Shown here: positions 1-8,376 of the stretch, piece after piece
Numbering within the stretch: position 1 is the first letter of the stretch
How the letters are laid out: each line of letters opens with the position of its first letter
Assembly: GCA_022711395.1 (NCBI GenBank)
Contig: JAKLFA010000001.1
Span: forward strand, 259,277 to 323,276
Source: Candidatus Omnitrophota bacterium
Lineage (GTDB): Bacteria; Omnitrophota; Gorgyraeia; Zapsychrales; JANLHA01
Reading direction: 5' to 3'
DNA length: 64,000 nucleotides
Made by a program: the position numbers and the translations under genes
The notes under the pieces: generated by a model
Seen by the model: the letters and a program-made list of their open reading frames with translations, nothing else
What the model was told of the DNA's origin: nothing
Databases searched by the model: none

Positions 1-2
1 AG

Positions 3-956
3 TTCATTGTCGCGCATCTGCAGGGTGTTCAGATCAGTGATTCGTTGCGGGATTTTTTGATCGACTTTACAGGGAGGAGACCTCTTTATTTGAAACTTTT
101 GTGTCATGAGCTGCGCACATATTGCAGCCTTCATGGCCAAAGCGAGGTCTTTGTCCCGGTCCTGACAGAGGCGGTCAAAAGCGTTCTGTTCAACCCTTGG
201 GGAGTTTTGAGCCGCCACTTCGATCTTTTTATGGACGCATTGTGTTTTAAAGGCAATGTCCTGAACGCCCGCATCCTTCTGGTGTTGTCCAATGGAAAGC
301 AGAAATTGAAGGATATCACACATCTGATGAACGTGAAGCAGTCTTTGATCTCTCCGAGGATCAGCCGCCTTATCGAGGGGGGGCATGTGGTCAAGAATGG
401 AAAATTCTTTTACATTGATGATCGCCTGTTCCGATATTGGCTGAAATTCGTCTTTCAAAAGCGTCAGCAGGCCATCGAGTATGGTCTTGAGCGTCAGATG
501 CAGGATTTTGAAAAAGAATTCGTTGCGATCGTTGAACATTTTCAGATCACGAATCAAAAGGATGTCCAGGCGCGCATCATTGAGCTTTTTAACTGTTTTG
601 ATGATGAGGCCGTGCAGATGAACGGCCGTCGCTATAAGCTGCCTGTTTTTCAAAGGCTGTCATCCATTAAGCGGCTGGATGGGGCGGCGGACCCATTCGC
701 TTTCATTGAGGCCAGGACGTCATCCGGGAACTGGTGTGTGGTCTTGACCCGCCGCTCGGTCCAGGAGCAGGAAATAGCGAATATCGCTGCCCATTTAAAG
801 AAACGCAATCAGAAGCTTGAGCGCTGCGTTCTGATCGCCCTGGAAGACCTGGATGAGAACGTCCGTGTCCGGGCTCTTCAGGAACGCATGTGGATCTGGA
901 ACGAGAACGAATTGAACACGCTGTTGAATATTTACGATCAATCATATATTGTTTAA
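3..956 (+). CDS. AAA (archaeal-type/DUF234-like) ATPase, C-terminal part; cut by window start
   Basis: The frame is open to the left edge, so the gene begins outside the window and only its C-terminal part is seen. The segment around TGRRPLYLKLLCHEL looks like the end of a STAND/archaeal-type ATPase domain. It is followed by a winged-helix DNA-binding region (ILLVLSNGKQKLKDITHLM onward, ending in DRLFRYWLKFVF), an arrangement I know from ATPases with a DUF234-like C-terminus. The last 150 residues look like a nuclease-like or sensor domain but I cannot name it. The Walker motifs must lie upstream and are not visible. A TTG at 45 is an internal codon, not a convincing start. The stop is 10 bp before the phosphodiesterase start. 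Confidence 0.6.
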   Translation, partial: FIVAHLQGVQISDSLRDFLIDFTGRRPLYLKLLCHELRTYCSLHGQSEVFVPVLTEAVKSVLFNPWGVLSRHFDLFMDALCFKGNVLNARILLVLSNGKQKLKDITHLMNVKQSLISPRISRLIEGGHVVKNGKFFYIDDRLFRYWLKFVFQKRQQAIEYGLERQMQDFEKEFVAIVEHFQITNQKDVQARIIELFNCFDDEAVQMNGRRYKLPVFQRLSSIKRLDGAADPFAFIEARTSSGNWCVVLTRRSVQEQEIANIAAHLKKRNQKLERCVLIALEDLDENVRVRALQERMWIWNENELNTLLNIYDQSYIV

Positions 957-966
957 GGGTTTGAAC

Positions 967-1455
967 ATGAAGATCGGTGTAGTCGCGGACACGCATTCAA
1001 AAAAGCTCCCCCCGCAGTTGATCAAGGATTTCAAATCGGTGGATCTTATTATTCATGCCGGTGATATTTGTGATGAATCAGGATTAAAACAGCTCCAGAT
1101 CCTTGCCGAGGTCAAGGGTGTTTGCGGTAACATGGATGATCAGAAGCTCGGCGCGATGTTCCCGGAGCGCTGTATCCTGACATGTGAGGATTGTCGCATC
1201 GGGGTTGTGCACGGGCAGGGGCCCAAAGGGCAGGTGCTCAAGTTCGTGCAGGAAACGTTCCGGAAAGAGAAGGTCGACGTGGTAGTCTTCGGGCACACGC
1301 ACACGCCGTGTCAGGAGACGGTCGGATCGGTCCTGTATTTCAATCCGGGCAGCCCGACGGACGATATATTCGCCCCGTACCGGTCTTACGGGATCCTGGA
1401 GATCTCTGGAAAAGACGTCCGGGCAAGGATCATAAAGGTGGACCATCATGGATAA
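967..1455 (+). CDS. YfcE/MJ0936-type metallophosphoesterase
   Basis: A 162-residue calcineurin-like phosphodiesterase. Metal-binding motifs of the family appear in order: VVADTHS (D-x-H) near the N-terminus, HAGDICD (G-D), GVCGNMDD (GN-D), VHGQGPKG (H) and FGHTHTP (G-H-T-H). This short form hydrolyses phosphodiesters in vitro and its natural substrate is usually unknown. I chose ATG 967 because the protein then begins MKIGVVADTHS as in relatives; a TTG at 949 would overlap the preceding stop. The gene overlaps the next start by 8 bp (ATGGATAA), which suggests translational coupling. Confidence 0.85.
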   Translation: MKIGVVADTHSKKLPPQLIKDFKSVDLIIHAGDICDESGLKQLQILAEVKGVCGNMDDQKLGAMFPERCILTCEDCRIGVVHGQGPKGQVLKFVQETFRKEKVDVVVFGHTHTPCQETVGSVLYFNPGSPTDDIFAPYRSYGILEISGKDVRARIIKVDHHG

Positions 1456-1963
1456 ATTATGGGCTCCGTGGAGAAGCCAGTATCTGACAGCGATCACCGA
1501 CAAAAAAAGCAAGACGAAAAAGTGCCTTTTTTGCCGGATAGCGGAGGAGCAGGATGACCGCAAGAACGCCATTTTTGTTCGGCGGGAACACTGTTACGCG
1601 GTGTTGAATATTTTTCCATACAATAACGGACATTCCTTGGTGGTTCCGTATCGTCATGTTTCCGATCTTTCCCGGTTGAACGAAGAGGAAAAGTTGGAGT
1701 TTTTCGCTTTGATCGATCATGTGAAGGGTTTGATGGTCCGAGAGCTGAATCCTGATGGCTTTAACATTGGAATGAACATTGGTAAGGCGGCTGGAGCGGG
1801 CGTTCCGGACCACATTCACATGCATATTGTTCCCAGATGGCTGGGAGATGTGAATTTTATGCCCGTGATCAGTGAGACAAAAGTGATCTCACAATCTTTG
1901 AACGAGCTATATAAACGGCTATCAGCCGCTCACAAGGCTGCAGAAAATAAGAAGAAGACCTGA
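1448..1963 (+). CDS. HIT family hydrolase/transferase (Ap4A-type)
   Basis: 171 residues. The histidine triad HIHMHIVPRW (H-x-H-x-H) lies near residue 120, and the N-terminal MDKLWAPWRSQYL signature is typical of the bacterial HIT subgroup called Ap4A phosphorylase-like. CLFC near residue 24 may be a zinc-binding pair. Members act on nucleoside phosphates through a histidine-nucleotide intermediate; the true substrate here is unknown. The start overlaps the phosphoesterase stop, and the dGTPase starts 2 bp after the stop, so the three genes probably form one nucleotide-related operon. A second, shorter HIT gene is at 56479. Confidence 0.85.
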   Translation: MDKLWAPWRSQYLTAITDKKSKTKKCLFCRIAEEQDDRKNAIFVRREHCYAVLNIFPYNNGHSLVVPYRHVSDLSRLNEEEKLEFFALIDHVKGLMVRELNPDGFNIGMNIGKAAGAGVPDHIHMHIVPRWLGDVNFMPVISETKVISQSLNELYKRLSAAHKAAENKKKT

Positions 1964-1964
1964 G

Positions 1965-3131
1965 ATGCTCACCCGAGAAGATTTTGAACGTCTTGAAGAA
2001 CAGAATTTAGCGGCTTACGCCATGCGCAGCAGCCGCACGCTGGGGCGCGATCACGCGGAGGGAGCACATCCGTTTCGGACCTGCTATCAGCGCGACCGTG
2101 ACCGGATTATTCATTCGGCGGCGTTCCGGCGTTTGGAATACAAGACTCAGGTCTTTGTGATCTTTGAAGGGGATTATTACAGGACCCGCTTGACGCACAC
2201 TCTTGAAGTGGCGCAGATCGGCCGTTCGATCGGAAGGACCCTGAGGCTGAATGAGGATCTGATCGAGGCGATCGCCTTGGCACATGACTTGGGCCATCCG
2301 CCGTTCGGTCACGCTGGAGAAGAGGCGCTGGATAAGATCATGAAAGATGGAGGGGCGCTGGGGTTCAATCATAATCTGAGAAGTTTTGAGATCGTCACGC
2401 GTTTTGAAAAGCGTTATCCTGATTTTGACGGGTTGAATTTGACCCGGGAAGTGCTCATCGGGATATTAAAGCATCAGACAAATTATGACGAGGCTGGGTT
2501 TTTGGAGAAATACAGGGACGAGAGCCCGACACTTGAGGCGCAGGTGGTGGATTGCGCGGACTCTTTGGCGTATCTGAACCATGATGTGGATGATGGGCTG
2601 AAGTCAGAATGCATTTCGGTGGAAGATCTCATGGCCAGCGAACTTTGGAAAAGGGCGATCGATCATTTGGGGGACGCGGTGCAGGTCAATGACCTGGAGA
2701 TGCTGCGTTATCAGGTCGTGAAGGCCTTGATCGACATGCAGGTCCGTGACTTGATCGAGCATACCGATGCCCGGTTGCGTGAATTGGATTTTAAAAATGT
2801 CGAGCAGGTGAAAAGTTATAAGGGCGAGGTCGTCGGTTTCAGCCGGGACATGAAGGCCCTGCGGGATGAACTGCAGGATTTGTTGAACCGCAAGCTCTAT
2901 CATCATTACCGCGTTTTACGGATGACAACAAAAGCCAAGCGGGTCTTGAATGATCTTTTTCAGGTATATATCCATGAGCCGTTCCAATTGCCCCCGGAAT
3001 TGTTTCCCCGTGACCGGGAATGCGAGGATATCGAGAAATATGAGATCATTTGTAATCACATCGCGGGAATGACGGACCGCGCGGCCTTAGATGAACATAA
3101 ACGGTTTTTTAACGCGTATACAAAAGTTTAA
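1965..3131 (+). CDS. dgt: dGTP triphosphohydrolase-like HD protein
   Basis: 388 residues with the HD-domain metal site typical of the dGTPase family: H78 in TRLTHTLEVAQ, HD at 107-108 in LAHDLGHPPFGH, and a later D in VVDCADSLAYLNHDVDDG. The family removes triphosphate from dGTP or other dNTPs and controls nucleotide pools. Length matches the shorter dGTPase-like group rather than the 505-aa E. coli enzyme. The N-terminal RSSRTLGRDH and FRRLEYKTQVF segments are also characteristic. The start is 2 bp after the HIT stop. Substrate preference cannot be read from the sequence. Confidence 0.88.
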   Translation: MLTREDFERLEEQNLAAYAMRSSRTLGRDHAEGAHPFRTCYQRDRDRIIHSAAFRRLEYKTQVFVIFEGDYYRTRLTHTLEVAQIGRSIGRTLRLNEDLIEAIALAHDLGHPPFGHAGEEALDKIMKDGGALGFNHNLRSFEIVTRFEKRYPDFDGLNLTREVLIGILKHQTNYDEAGFLEKYRDESPTLEAQVVDCADSLAYLNHDVDDGLKSECISVEDLMASELWKRAIDHLGDAVQVNDLEMLRYQVVKALIDMQVRDLIEHTDARLRELDFKNVEQVKSYKGEVVGFSRDMKALRDELQDLLNRKLYHHYRVLRMTTKAKRVLNDLFQVYIHEPFQLPPELFPRDRECEDIEKYEIICNHIAGMTDRAALDEHKRFFNAYTKV

Positions 3132-3166
3132 GCCCTTTGTTCGCAAACAAGGGGAGATCAACAGGC

Positions 3167-4231
3167 ATGATCAACATCACAGCGTCTCAAAAATATCATA
3201 AAGTCCTTTCCGCCGTTCATATGGTCTATCGGCTCGTTAATTCCACGTTCAACGTCAAAGAGCTTTCGTTGCGGTTGACTAGGCTATTGTGCCAGTTCAT
3301 TAAGGCTCACTCCGCCCGTGTGTTCATCCTGGACCCTGACAAAAAGAAAGTGGTCATGGTCGCCATCTTCAACAATAAGATCAATATTTTATGGGAAAAG
3401 AAAAGTGAGATCGCGCAGATCTCTAAAAAAGAGTTGCGCGTGACCGAGGGCTACTCGATCTTTGAGCCGCGTTTGATCGGGCTGCCTCTTGTCGCGGATG
3501 ATATCGTCGGAGCTATTTTTGTCAAGCGAACGTCCTCATCTCCTGCTTTTACGGAATTTGACCAGGAGCTTTTGGCGGTCATCGGTGAGCAGGCCGTCAC
3601 GGCCTTAAGGTATTTACAGCTTTCCGGCCAGCAGCAGCAAACGATCCTCAGCAGCATCAGGTTGATCGGCACACTTCTTCAAAAACAGGGTCCGCTGGCG
3701 TTCAAGCACGCTCCGGTGTATTTCAGTATCGCCAATGCCCTGGCAGAGCAGATGCATATGAGCCAAAAAGGGATCGAGAATCTGTATTATGCCAGTGTCC
3801 TGCAAGGGGCGGGGGCTTTGGATATTCCATATGATGTTCTTTCAAAGAAAAGCCAATTGACGCCGGAAGAGTTTAAGGTCATTCGTGATATGCCCTCCAG
3901 AAGCGCTGAGTTGATCCGTCCGGTCGAGTTTTTGAAACCGGTCCTGCCGATCATTTTGTACCATCATGAAAAATATGACGGGACGGGATATCCTTCGGGC
4001 CTGAAAAAAGAACAGATCCCCTTAGGAGCCCGGATCATGGCGGTGGTGGACGCTTTTGAGGCAATGATCCAGGGCCGCCCATACCGGAAAAGATTGTCTG
4101 TCGAAGAAGCGGTAGAGGAGCTAAAACAGAACAGCGGTACCCAGTTCGATCCCAAGATCGTGGATGCTTTTTGCAGCCTTTATAAGGACCGCCGGTTTAG
4201 AAATTTTCTTTCTCAAATGCGAAAGGGTTGA
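3167..4231 (+). CDS. GAF plus degenerate HD-GYP domain protein
   Basis: 354 residues from ATG 3167, which has GGGGAG 10 bp upstream; TTG 3137 is less likely. Residues about 15-150 resemble a GAF sensor domain and 175-330 an HD-GYP domain. The second half of the HD-GYP signature is intact (YHHEKYDGTGYP near 265-276, then IPLGARIMAVVDAFEAM and RPYR). At the place where HD should occur (canonical LLHDIGK) the sequence reads LQGAGAL, and the later His of the E-x-x-x-I-x-x-H segment is missing too (IRDMPSRSAE). Active c-di-GMP phosphodiesterases need these metal ligands, so this protein is probably a catalytically dead sensor or effector. The SPOR gene follows after 7 bp. Confidence 0.82.
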   Translation: MINITASQKYHKVLSAVHMVYRLVNSTFNVKELSLRLTRLLCQFIKAHSARVFILDPDKKKVVMVAIFNNKINILWEKKSEIAQISKKELRVTEGYSIFEPRLIGLPLVADDIVGAIFVKRTSSSPAFTEFDQELLAVIGEQAVTALRYLQLSGQQQQTILSSIRLIGTLLQKQGPLAFKHAPVYFSIANALAEQMHMSQKGIENLYYASVLQGAGALDIPYDVLSKKSQLTPEEFKVIRDMPSRSAELIRPVEFLKPVLPIILYHHEKYDGTGYPSGLKKEQIPLGARIMAVVDAFEAMIQGRPYRKRLSVEEAVEELKQNSGTQFDPKIVDAFCSLYKDRRFRNFLSQMRKG

Positions 4232-4238
4232 TTGAAGA

Positions 4239-4868
4239 ATGTTCCATAAACAATCACAGTTTGAACTTTTTCCGGGGGCTCCCGGGGCGTCCCCGGAAAA
4301 GGAAAAGTCCCAATTTTCTTTCCACGCATTGGCGCTCACCTTTGAAAATATGGTGGTCGCATCGGTAGTTTTTGTGATGCTGTTGATCATCGCGTTTGCT
4401 TTTGGGGTCGAAAAAGGCAAGCAGCTGCAGATCGCCAAGGCCCAAGTTGTGGAAGTAGAAGCCCAAACAGCTGCGGTAAACTCGCAACCATTTGAAAATA
4501 AACAAATTGTAGACAGCGTGGCCCTGCCTGCTGTAGGAGGTTCTTTGGATGCTTCCCCCAAGACTGGTTTACAGGCCGTTCAAGTTCAGCCTGAAATTGT
4601 TGAAAAGGAGGCTGTTGATGAGAAAAGTGTTGACAAAACCGCTTCTTTAGACAAAATACATACTATTCAAGTTGCATCATTTAAGCAGCAAGAACGGGCG
4701 GACCGCGAAGCGGGAACGCTGAATCAGAAAAAATTTGATGCATTTGTGGTCAAGAAGGGGACACATTATATCGTCTGTGTCGGTAAATACAATGAGCGTT
4801 CCCAGGCCACCGGGATGTTAAAAAATTTGCGTAAAACGTATAAGGATTGTTTAATAAGGAGTTTGTAG
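4239..4868 (+). CDS. SPOR-domain inner membrane protein
   Basis: 209 residues: a cytoplasmic N-terminus of about 45 residues, one membrane helix (about 45-66, VVASVVFVMLLIIAFAFGVE), a Glu/Val/Ala-rich linker, and a C-terminal SPOR-like domain from about 140 (IHTIQVASFKQQERADRE to the end). SPOR domains bind denuded septal peptidoglycan, so a periplasmic cell-wall or division role is likely. The architecture is that of FtsN-like and DedD-like proteins, but nothing ties it to a particular one. AAGGAG inside its last codons serves as the ribosome site of the next gene. Confidence 0.8.
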   Translation: MFHKQSQFELFPGAPGASPEKEKSQFSFHALALTFENMVVASVVFVMLLIIAFAFGVEKGKQLQIAKAQVVEVEAQTAAVNSQPFENKQIVDSVALPAVGGSLDASPKTGLQAVQVQPEIVEKEAVDEKSVDKTASLDKIHTIQVASFKQQERADREAGTLNQKKFDAFVVKKGTHYIVCVGKYNERSQATGMLKNLRKTYKDCLIRSL

Positions 4869-4870
4869 AG

Positions 4871-5125
4871 ATGTCATTACACCCATCATTGAAAGTTGAT
4901 TCGGCCGGGGCACAGCAAAGAACGGTTCTCACACGGATCGAGCGCATCAAGGACTTGATCAAGAAAGGGGCCTGGAAAGAAGAGCAAGAAGTATTGTCTT
5001 TGCCGAAAACAAAGATCTTGAAAGTAAAAGCCAAACGTTCAAAGGCAGCAAAAGAAGAAGGCGCTGCAGCAGCGCCTGCGGCGGCTGCTCCTGCGAAGGA
5101 TGCCGCCAAGAAGCCGGCTAAATAA
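4871..5125 (+). CDS. Small basic protein of the Chlamydiae/Verrucomicrobia-type family
   Basis: 84 residues. The first 58 (MSLHPSLKVDSAGAQQ..., then RVERIK-like TRIERIKDLIKKG and LPKTKILKVKAKRSK) match what I recall of the small basic protein family seen in Chlamydiae, Verrucomicrobia and related phyla. The function is unknown; a ribosome-associated role is only a suggestion. The last 25 residues are an Ala/Pro/Lys tail (AAAAPAAAAPAKDAAKKPAK). ATG 4871 is chosen because AAGGAG (4856-4861) lies 9 bp upstream and the family begins MS-HPSLK. A TTG at 4847 would add eight non-conserved residues. Confidence 0.8.
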   Translation: MSLHPSLKVDSAGAQQRTVLTRIERIKDLIKKGAWKEEQEVLSLPKTKILKVKAKRSKAAKEEGAAAAPAAAAPAKDAAKKPAK

Positions 5126-5139
5126 CACGCTATTTAATT

Positions 5140-5979
5140 ATGAATAGACACGCTCTTATTGGTATCGTCAGTCTCATTGTTCTGGCAATTTTATCAGTAA
5201 GTGCCAACGCGCAATCTCCCGCCGAGGAAACTTTTCCATTCGTTGGCGTTGTGAATGTTAAAAACGCCAATATCCGTGCCGGCCAGGCAAAAAGTTTTGA
5301 GTCGATCGCACAGGTCAAACAAGGGGAGGAGCTTACGGTCATAAACCGCAGCTTCAGTTGGTATGAGGTCCGTCTGCCGCAGACGGTTTCCTGTTACGTC
5401 CATGCCGATTTTGTGAAATATCTTCGTGATGATATCGGGGAGATTTCAGGGAAACGTGTGAATGTCCGCGCGCAGGCCAAGACCGGTTCCGCGGTCTTGG
5501 GCCAAGTATCCGCTCCGGCAAAAGTGAAGATCCTGGGACGGGAGGCGGAGGGGTGGTATCGCATTGAGCCGGTATCAGGCGTTTCCGGATGGATCCAGGC
5601 GGATTTGGTGGATTTTCGTTCCTTGAATGTTCCTTCAGAGGCGGTCGTGGAGCTTCCCAGTCAGAATATTTATGAAAAAAAACGGCAGCAAGAGGCTGAG
5701 GCCGTCGAAAAACAGCAGGAACAACTGCAGGATTTCGAAAAGAAAAAACAAGAGGCTTTGACCGTCAAGGGAACGATCAGGGCCCTTGAGCCGGTTTTAA
5801 ATGACAATGTCCGCCATAGGCTTGATGCCGATGGAGGACAGACCTTTTACCTTCAGGGTTACCGCAGCGTGCTGGATGGATTTTTGAACCTGCGCGTTCA
5901 GATCCAGGGCATGCCCCAGTCAGAAGTCCAGGCTGATCAGCCGATTCTTTTGGTGACACAAGTCCAACTTGTATTATAA
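5140..5979 (+). CDS. Exported tandem SH3b-domain protein with coiled coil
   Basis: 279 residues with a signal peptide (MNRHALIGIVSLIVLAILSVSANA, cleavage probably after ANA). Two bacterial SH3-like domains follow: about 35-95 (VNVKNANIRAGQAKSFESIA) and about 100-165 (RVNVRAQAKTGSAVLGQV). A Gln/Glu/Lys-rich coiled coil covers about 180-210, and a small C-terminal beta-rich domain of about 65 residues completes it. SH3b domains usually bind peptidoglycan or peptides in the periplasm, in keeping with the nearby SPOR protein. No enzyme motif is visible. The specific role is unknown. Confidence 0.75.
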   Translation: MNRHALIGIVSLIVLAILSVSANAQSPAEETFPFVGVVNVKNANIRAGQAKSFESIAQVKQGEELTVINRSFSWYEVRLPQTVSCYVHADFVKYLRDDIGEISGKRVNVRAQAKTGSAVLGQVSAPAKVKILGREAEGWYRIEPVSGVSGWIQADLVDFRSLNVPSEAVVELPSQNIYEKKRQQEAEAVEKQQEQLQDFEKKKQEALTVKGTIRALEPVLNDNVRHRLDADGGQTFYLQGYRSVLDGFLNLRVQIQGMPQSEVQADQPILLVTQVQLVL

Positions 5980-6019
5980 TTGAAAACACATTCGCCGTTG
6001 TTCCTCTACAAGGATCATG

Positions 6020-6625
6020 ATGTTGGAACATATTCTTTTTTTTTCAATTGCAGTGTTGTCGATCGTTTTCCATGAGGTCGCTCATGGGCTGGTCGCTTTC
6101 TGGCTGGGGGACTCAACGGCCAAGGACGCCGGCCGTTTGACAGTAAATCCTTTGAAACATGTTGATCTCGTCGGAACGATTTTGGTCCCTCTGGCGCTTC
6201 GCCTGATGGGGATTTCCCCGCTCGGCTGGGCTAAGCCAGTGCCCGTAAATTTCCATAATCTTAGGCGGCCTAAACGCGACATGATTTTTGTGGCGGCGGC
6301 CGGTCCCGGGATCAACATCCTGCTGGCAGTTCTGTCGGCGATCATGATCAATGGACTCGTTGGCCAGCGTTTCGTTCAAGAAGCTCTTTCGTATGCCGTC
6401 GGCATCAATCTGGTCCTGGCCATCTTTAACGCGTTGCCTATTCCACCGCTGGATGGCTCGAAGATCATCATGGGAATGATGCCCAATCAGTTGGCTTATC
6501 ATTATGCAAAATGGGAACGTTTTGGTATCATTATTGTGCTGATCCTTTTGAACGTCGGTCTGTTTGAGGTGATCATTGCGATCGCCGCGGTCTTGGCGCG
6601 GTGGATGGGTATTAATCTTATTTAA
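6020..6625 (+). CDS. Site-2 protease family (M50) membrane metalloprotease
   Basis: About 201 residues, very hydrophobic, with five or six membrane segments. The zinc site HEVAH lies near residues 18-22 and the third ligand motif NALPIPPLDGSKI near 142, both typical of the short YwhC/SpoIVFB-related M50 group without PDZ or CBS domains. These proteases cut within the membrane; the substrate is unknown. ATG 6020 has AAGGA five bases upstream; ATG 6017 is equally in frame and gives MM at the start. The stop is 15 bp before aroB. Confidence 0.87.
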   Translation: MLEHILFFSIAVLSIVFHEVAHGLVAFWLGDSTAKDAGRLTVNPLKHVDLVGTILVPLALRLMGISPLGWAKPVPVNFHNLRRPKRDMIFVAAAGPGINILLAVLSAIMINGLVGQRFVQEALSYAVGINLVLAIFNALPIPPLDGSKIIMGMMPNQLAYHYAKWERFGIIIVLILLNVGLFEVIIAIAAVLARWMGINLI

Positions 6626-6640
6626 AAGAAAGGCGTGCGC

Positions 6641-7741
6641 ATGCTTCCTCTTCGCGTTGACGTCAGTCGAGAAACGATCACATATCCTATTGAGATCAAG
6701 AGCGGACATTTGAAAAACATCGGAAGCTTCCTGCAGAAGTTGAAGATCGGCACTCACGCTGTGGTCGTGACCAATCCGATCGTGCGTAAGCACCACGGCA
6801 ATACCCTTCTTTCCAGTCTTAGAGAAGCGGGTTTTGAAGTGGAGGTCTTGGAAGTGCCCAGCGGGGAGGAAAGCAAATCCGCGGTGGTCGCCTTTGAGCT
6901 GATCGCCAAGATCGCTGAGCATCATGCCGGAAAGGATGTTTTTATTGTCGCGTTTGGCGGAGGGGTTGTGGGGGACCTGGCCGGATATGTGGCCTCCGCT
7001 TATCGTCGGGGGATTCCATATATTCAGGTCCCGACCACGTTTTTGGCGCAGATCGATTCTGCCATTGGCGGCAAAGTGGCCGTTGACCTTCCTTTTGGAA
7101 AGAATCTGGTGGGGGCTTTTTATCATCCCAAGGTCGTCTACAGTGATATCACGACCTTGTTGACGCTGGACAAACGCCAGATCCGTAACGGTCTGGCGGA
7201 AGCTGTCAAATATGGTGTGATCTGTGATAAGAATGTTTTTTTCTTTATTGAGTCCAATGTTGAGGCGTTATTGGGATGCAATGAAAAAGTCCTCACGGAG
7301 ATCGTCTATCAATGCAGCCGTATCAAATCCAATATTGTCAGCCGTGATGAACGGGAGGAAAAGGGCTTAAGGGTCATCCTGAATTTTGGTCATACGGTCG
7401 GCCATGCCATTGAAGCGGCTTGTGATTATCAGGAATATCACCACGGGGAGGCGATCGCCCTGGGGATGCGGATCGTGGCGGAGATCTCTCTGCAGATGCG
7501 GCTGGCGAAAGAGGATGATGTGAACCGTCTTAATCATCTTTTAAGCCGTGTCGGTCTTCCCGAAAGGATCGAAGGTCCGAGGCTGCCGGAAATCTTAAAT
7601 CGCATGCGCCATGATAAGAAGTTCAAATCAGGCAATAACCGATTTGTGCTTATGACAGGCTTGGGAAGCGTCAAGGTGAGAGAAGGAATCGATCCTCAGA
7701 TCATTCAATCCGCCATCGAAAAATATTCTGGTAACAGCTGA
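6641..7741 (+). CDS. aroB: 3-dehydroquinate synthase
   Basis: 366 residues, full length for AroB, which converts DAHP to 3-dehydroquinate in the shikimate pathway using NAD and a divalent metal. Visible signatures are the NAD loop FGGGVVGDLAGYVASAYRRG, the PTTFLAQIDSAIGGK block, and the metal ligands in LAEAVKYG, NFGHTVGHAIEA and YHHGEAIALGM. ATG 6641 is preferred because AAGAAAGG lies 7-8 bp upstream; GTG 6635 is an alternative two codons earlier. No other shikimate gene is adjacent. Confidence 0.95.
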   Translation: MLPLRVDVSRETITYPIEIKSGHLKNIGSFLQKLKIGTHAVVVTNPIVRKHHGNTLLSSLREAGFEVEVLEVPSGEESKSAVVAFELIAKIAEHHAGKDVFIVAFGGGVVGDLAGYVASAYRRGIPYIQVPTTFLAQIDSAIGGKVAVDLPFGKNLVGAFYHPKVVYSDITTLLTLDKRQIRNGLAEAVKYGVICDKNVFFFIESNVEALLGCNEKVLTEIVYQCSRIKSNIVSRDEREEKGLRVILNFGHTVGHAIEAACDYQEYHHGEAIALGMRIVAEISLQMRLAKEDDVNRLNHLLSRVGLPERIEGPRLPEILNRMRHDKKFKSGNNRFVLMTGLGSVKVREGIDPQIIQSAIEKYSGNS

Positions 7742-7746
7742 AGTTG

Positions 7747-7772
7747 AGCCGGTCCGTCAGGAGCGGCTTTTC
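7747..7772 (+). terminator. Possible weak terminator after aroB
   Basis: AGCCG (7747-7751) and CGGCT (7764-7768) form a 5-bp stem with a 12-nt loop, followed by TTTT. It lies six bases past the aroB stop in the gap between convergent genes. The stem is short, so this is tentative. Confidence 0.3.
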
Positions 7773-7811
7773 AAAACACAAGGGACTCCCGCCCAAAAGT
7801 CCTGTTGGGAT

Positions 7812-8360
7812 CTACTTTTTGATGTAAATGATCCGTTCCATTCCGTTTTCCGAAAAAACGATCTTATCGTTGGATATCGAAACGATCTCAGCATTGAGGA
7901 CCTTGTCGCCGGCCTCATAAATATTCCCGTTGATCAGTGCCAAAGTCCGCCCGTCCAAAGAGATGGTCCCGCTGATCTGAAGATCGGAGAGTCTTGTAGG
8001 AAGAGGCTGTGATTTATCTTTGGGCATTTTTACGGGATAAGCGGAGTTCGGCTGATCAGCTTTTTTAAAAGTCGGAAAAGAGATTTTGAATTTCGGCATA
8101 TGGAAACGGTCCAGCAGTCCGTAATATTTCGCTGCAATAAAGCAGGCTGCGATAAGGACCGTCAAGAACACGAGCTGGCCCAAAATCGTTGAGATGGTCT
8201 TTTGGGTCTTTGAACTTTTCGCTTGTGGAGGTTTAAACTGCGCTGCTGTTGGAGCTGGCTTTACGGGCTGTCCGGTCACAGGATTGATCTGGGGCTTGGA
8301 AGGCTCAGGATCAGGATTATTGTTTTGGATCTTTTTTAAGGCATCATGGATCGTGCTCAT
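7812..8360 (-). CDS. GspB-like type II secretion accessory protein
   Basis: 182 residues. It starts at ATG 8360 (MSTIHDALKKI) with AGGAG upstream on the minus strand. A cytoplasmic N-terminus with a Pro/Lys-rich linker precedes one membrane helix (about 58-80, LGQLVFLTVLIAACFIAAKYY). The C-terminal 55 residues (LSDLQISGTISLDGRTLALINGNIYEAGD) look like the periplasmic domain of GspB/PulB-type proteins. These pair with GspA/ExeA ATPases to help place the secretin in the cell wall. The ExeA-like gene lies 16 bp upstream in the same orientation, which supports the call. The rest of a type II secretion or type IV pilus machine is not in this window. Confidence 0.7.
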   Translation of the reverse strand: MSTIHDALKKIQNNNPDPEPSKPQINPVTGQPVKPAPTAAQFKPPQAKSSKTQKTISTILGQLVFLTVLIAACFIAAKYYGLLDRFHMPKFKISFPTFKKADQPNSAYPVKMPKDKSQPLPTRLSDLQISGTISLDGRTLALINGNIYEAGDKVLNAEIVSISNDKIVFSENGMERIIYIKK

Positions 8361-8376
8361 CCGTAAACTCCTCAAG

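Noticed and set aside
6113-7126. 337-codon minus-strand frame opposite the M50 protease and aroB
   Set aside because: It lies wholly antisense to two well-supported genes, and its His/Asp/Gln-rich product is what antisense frames give here.
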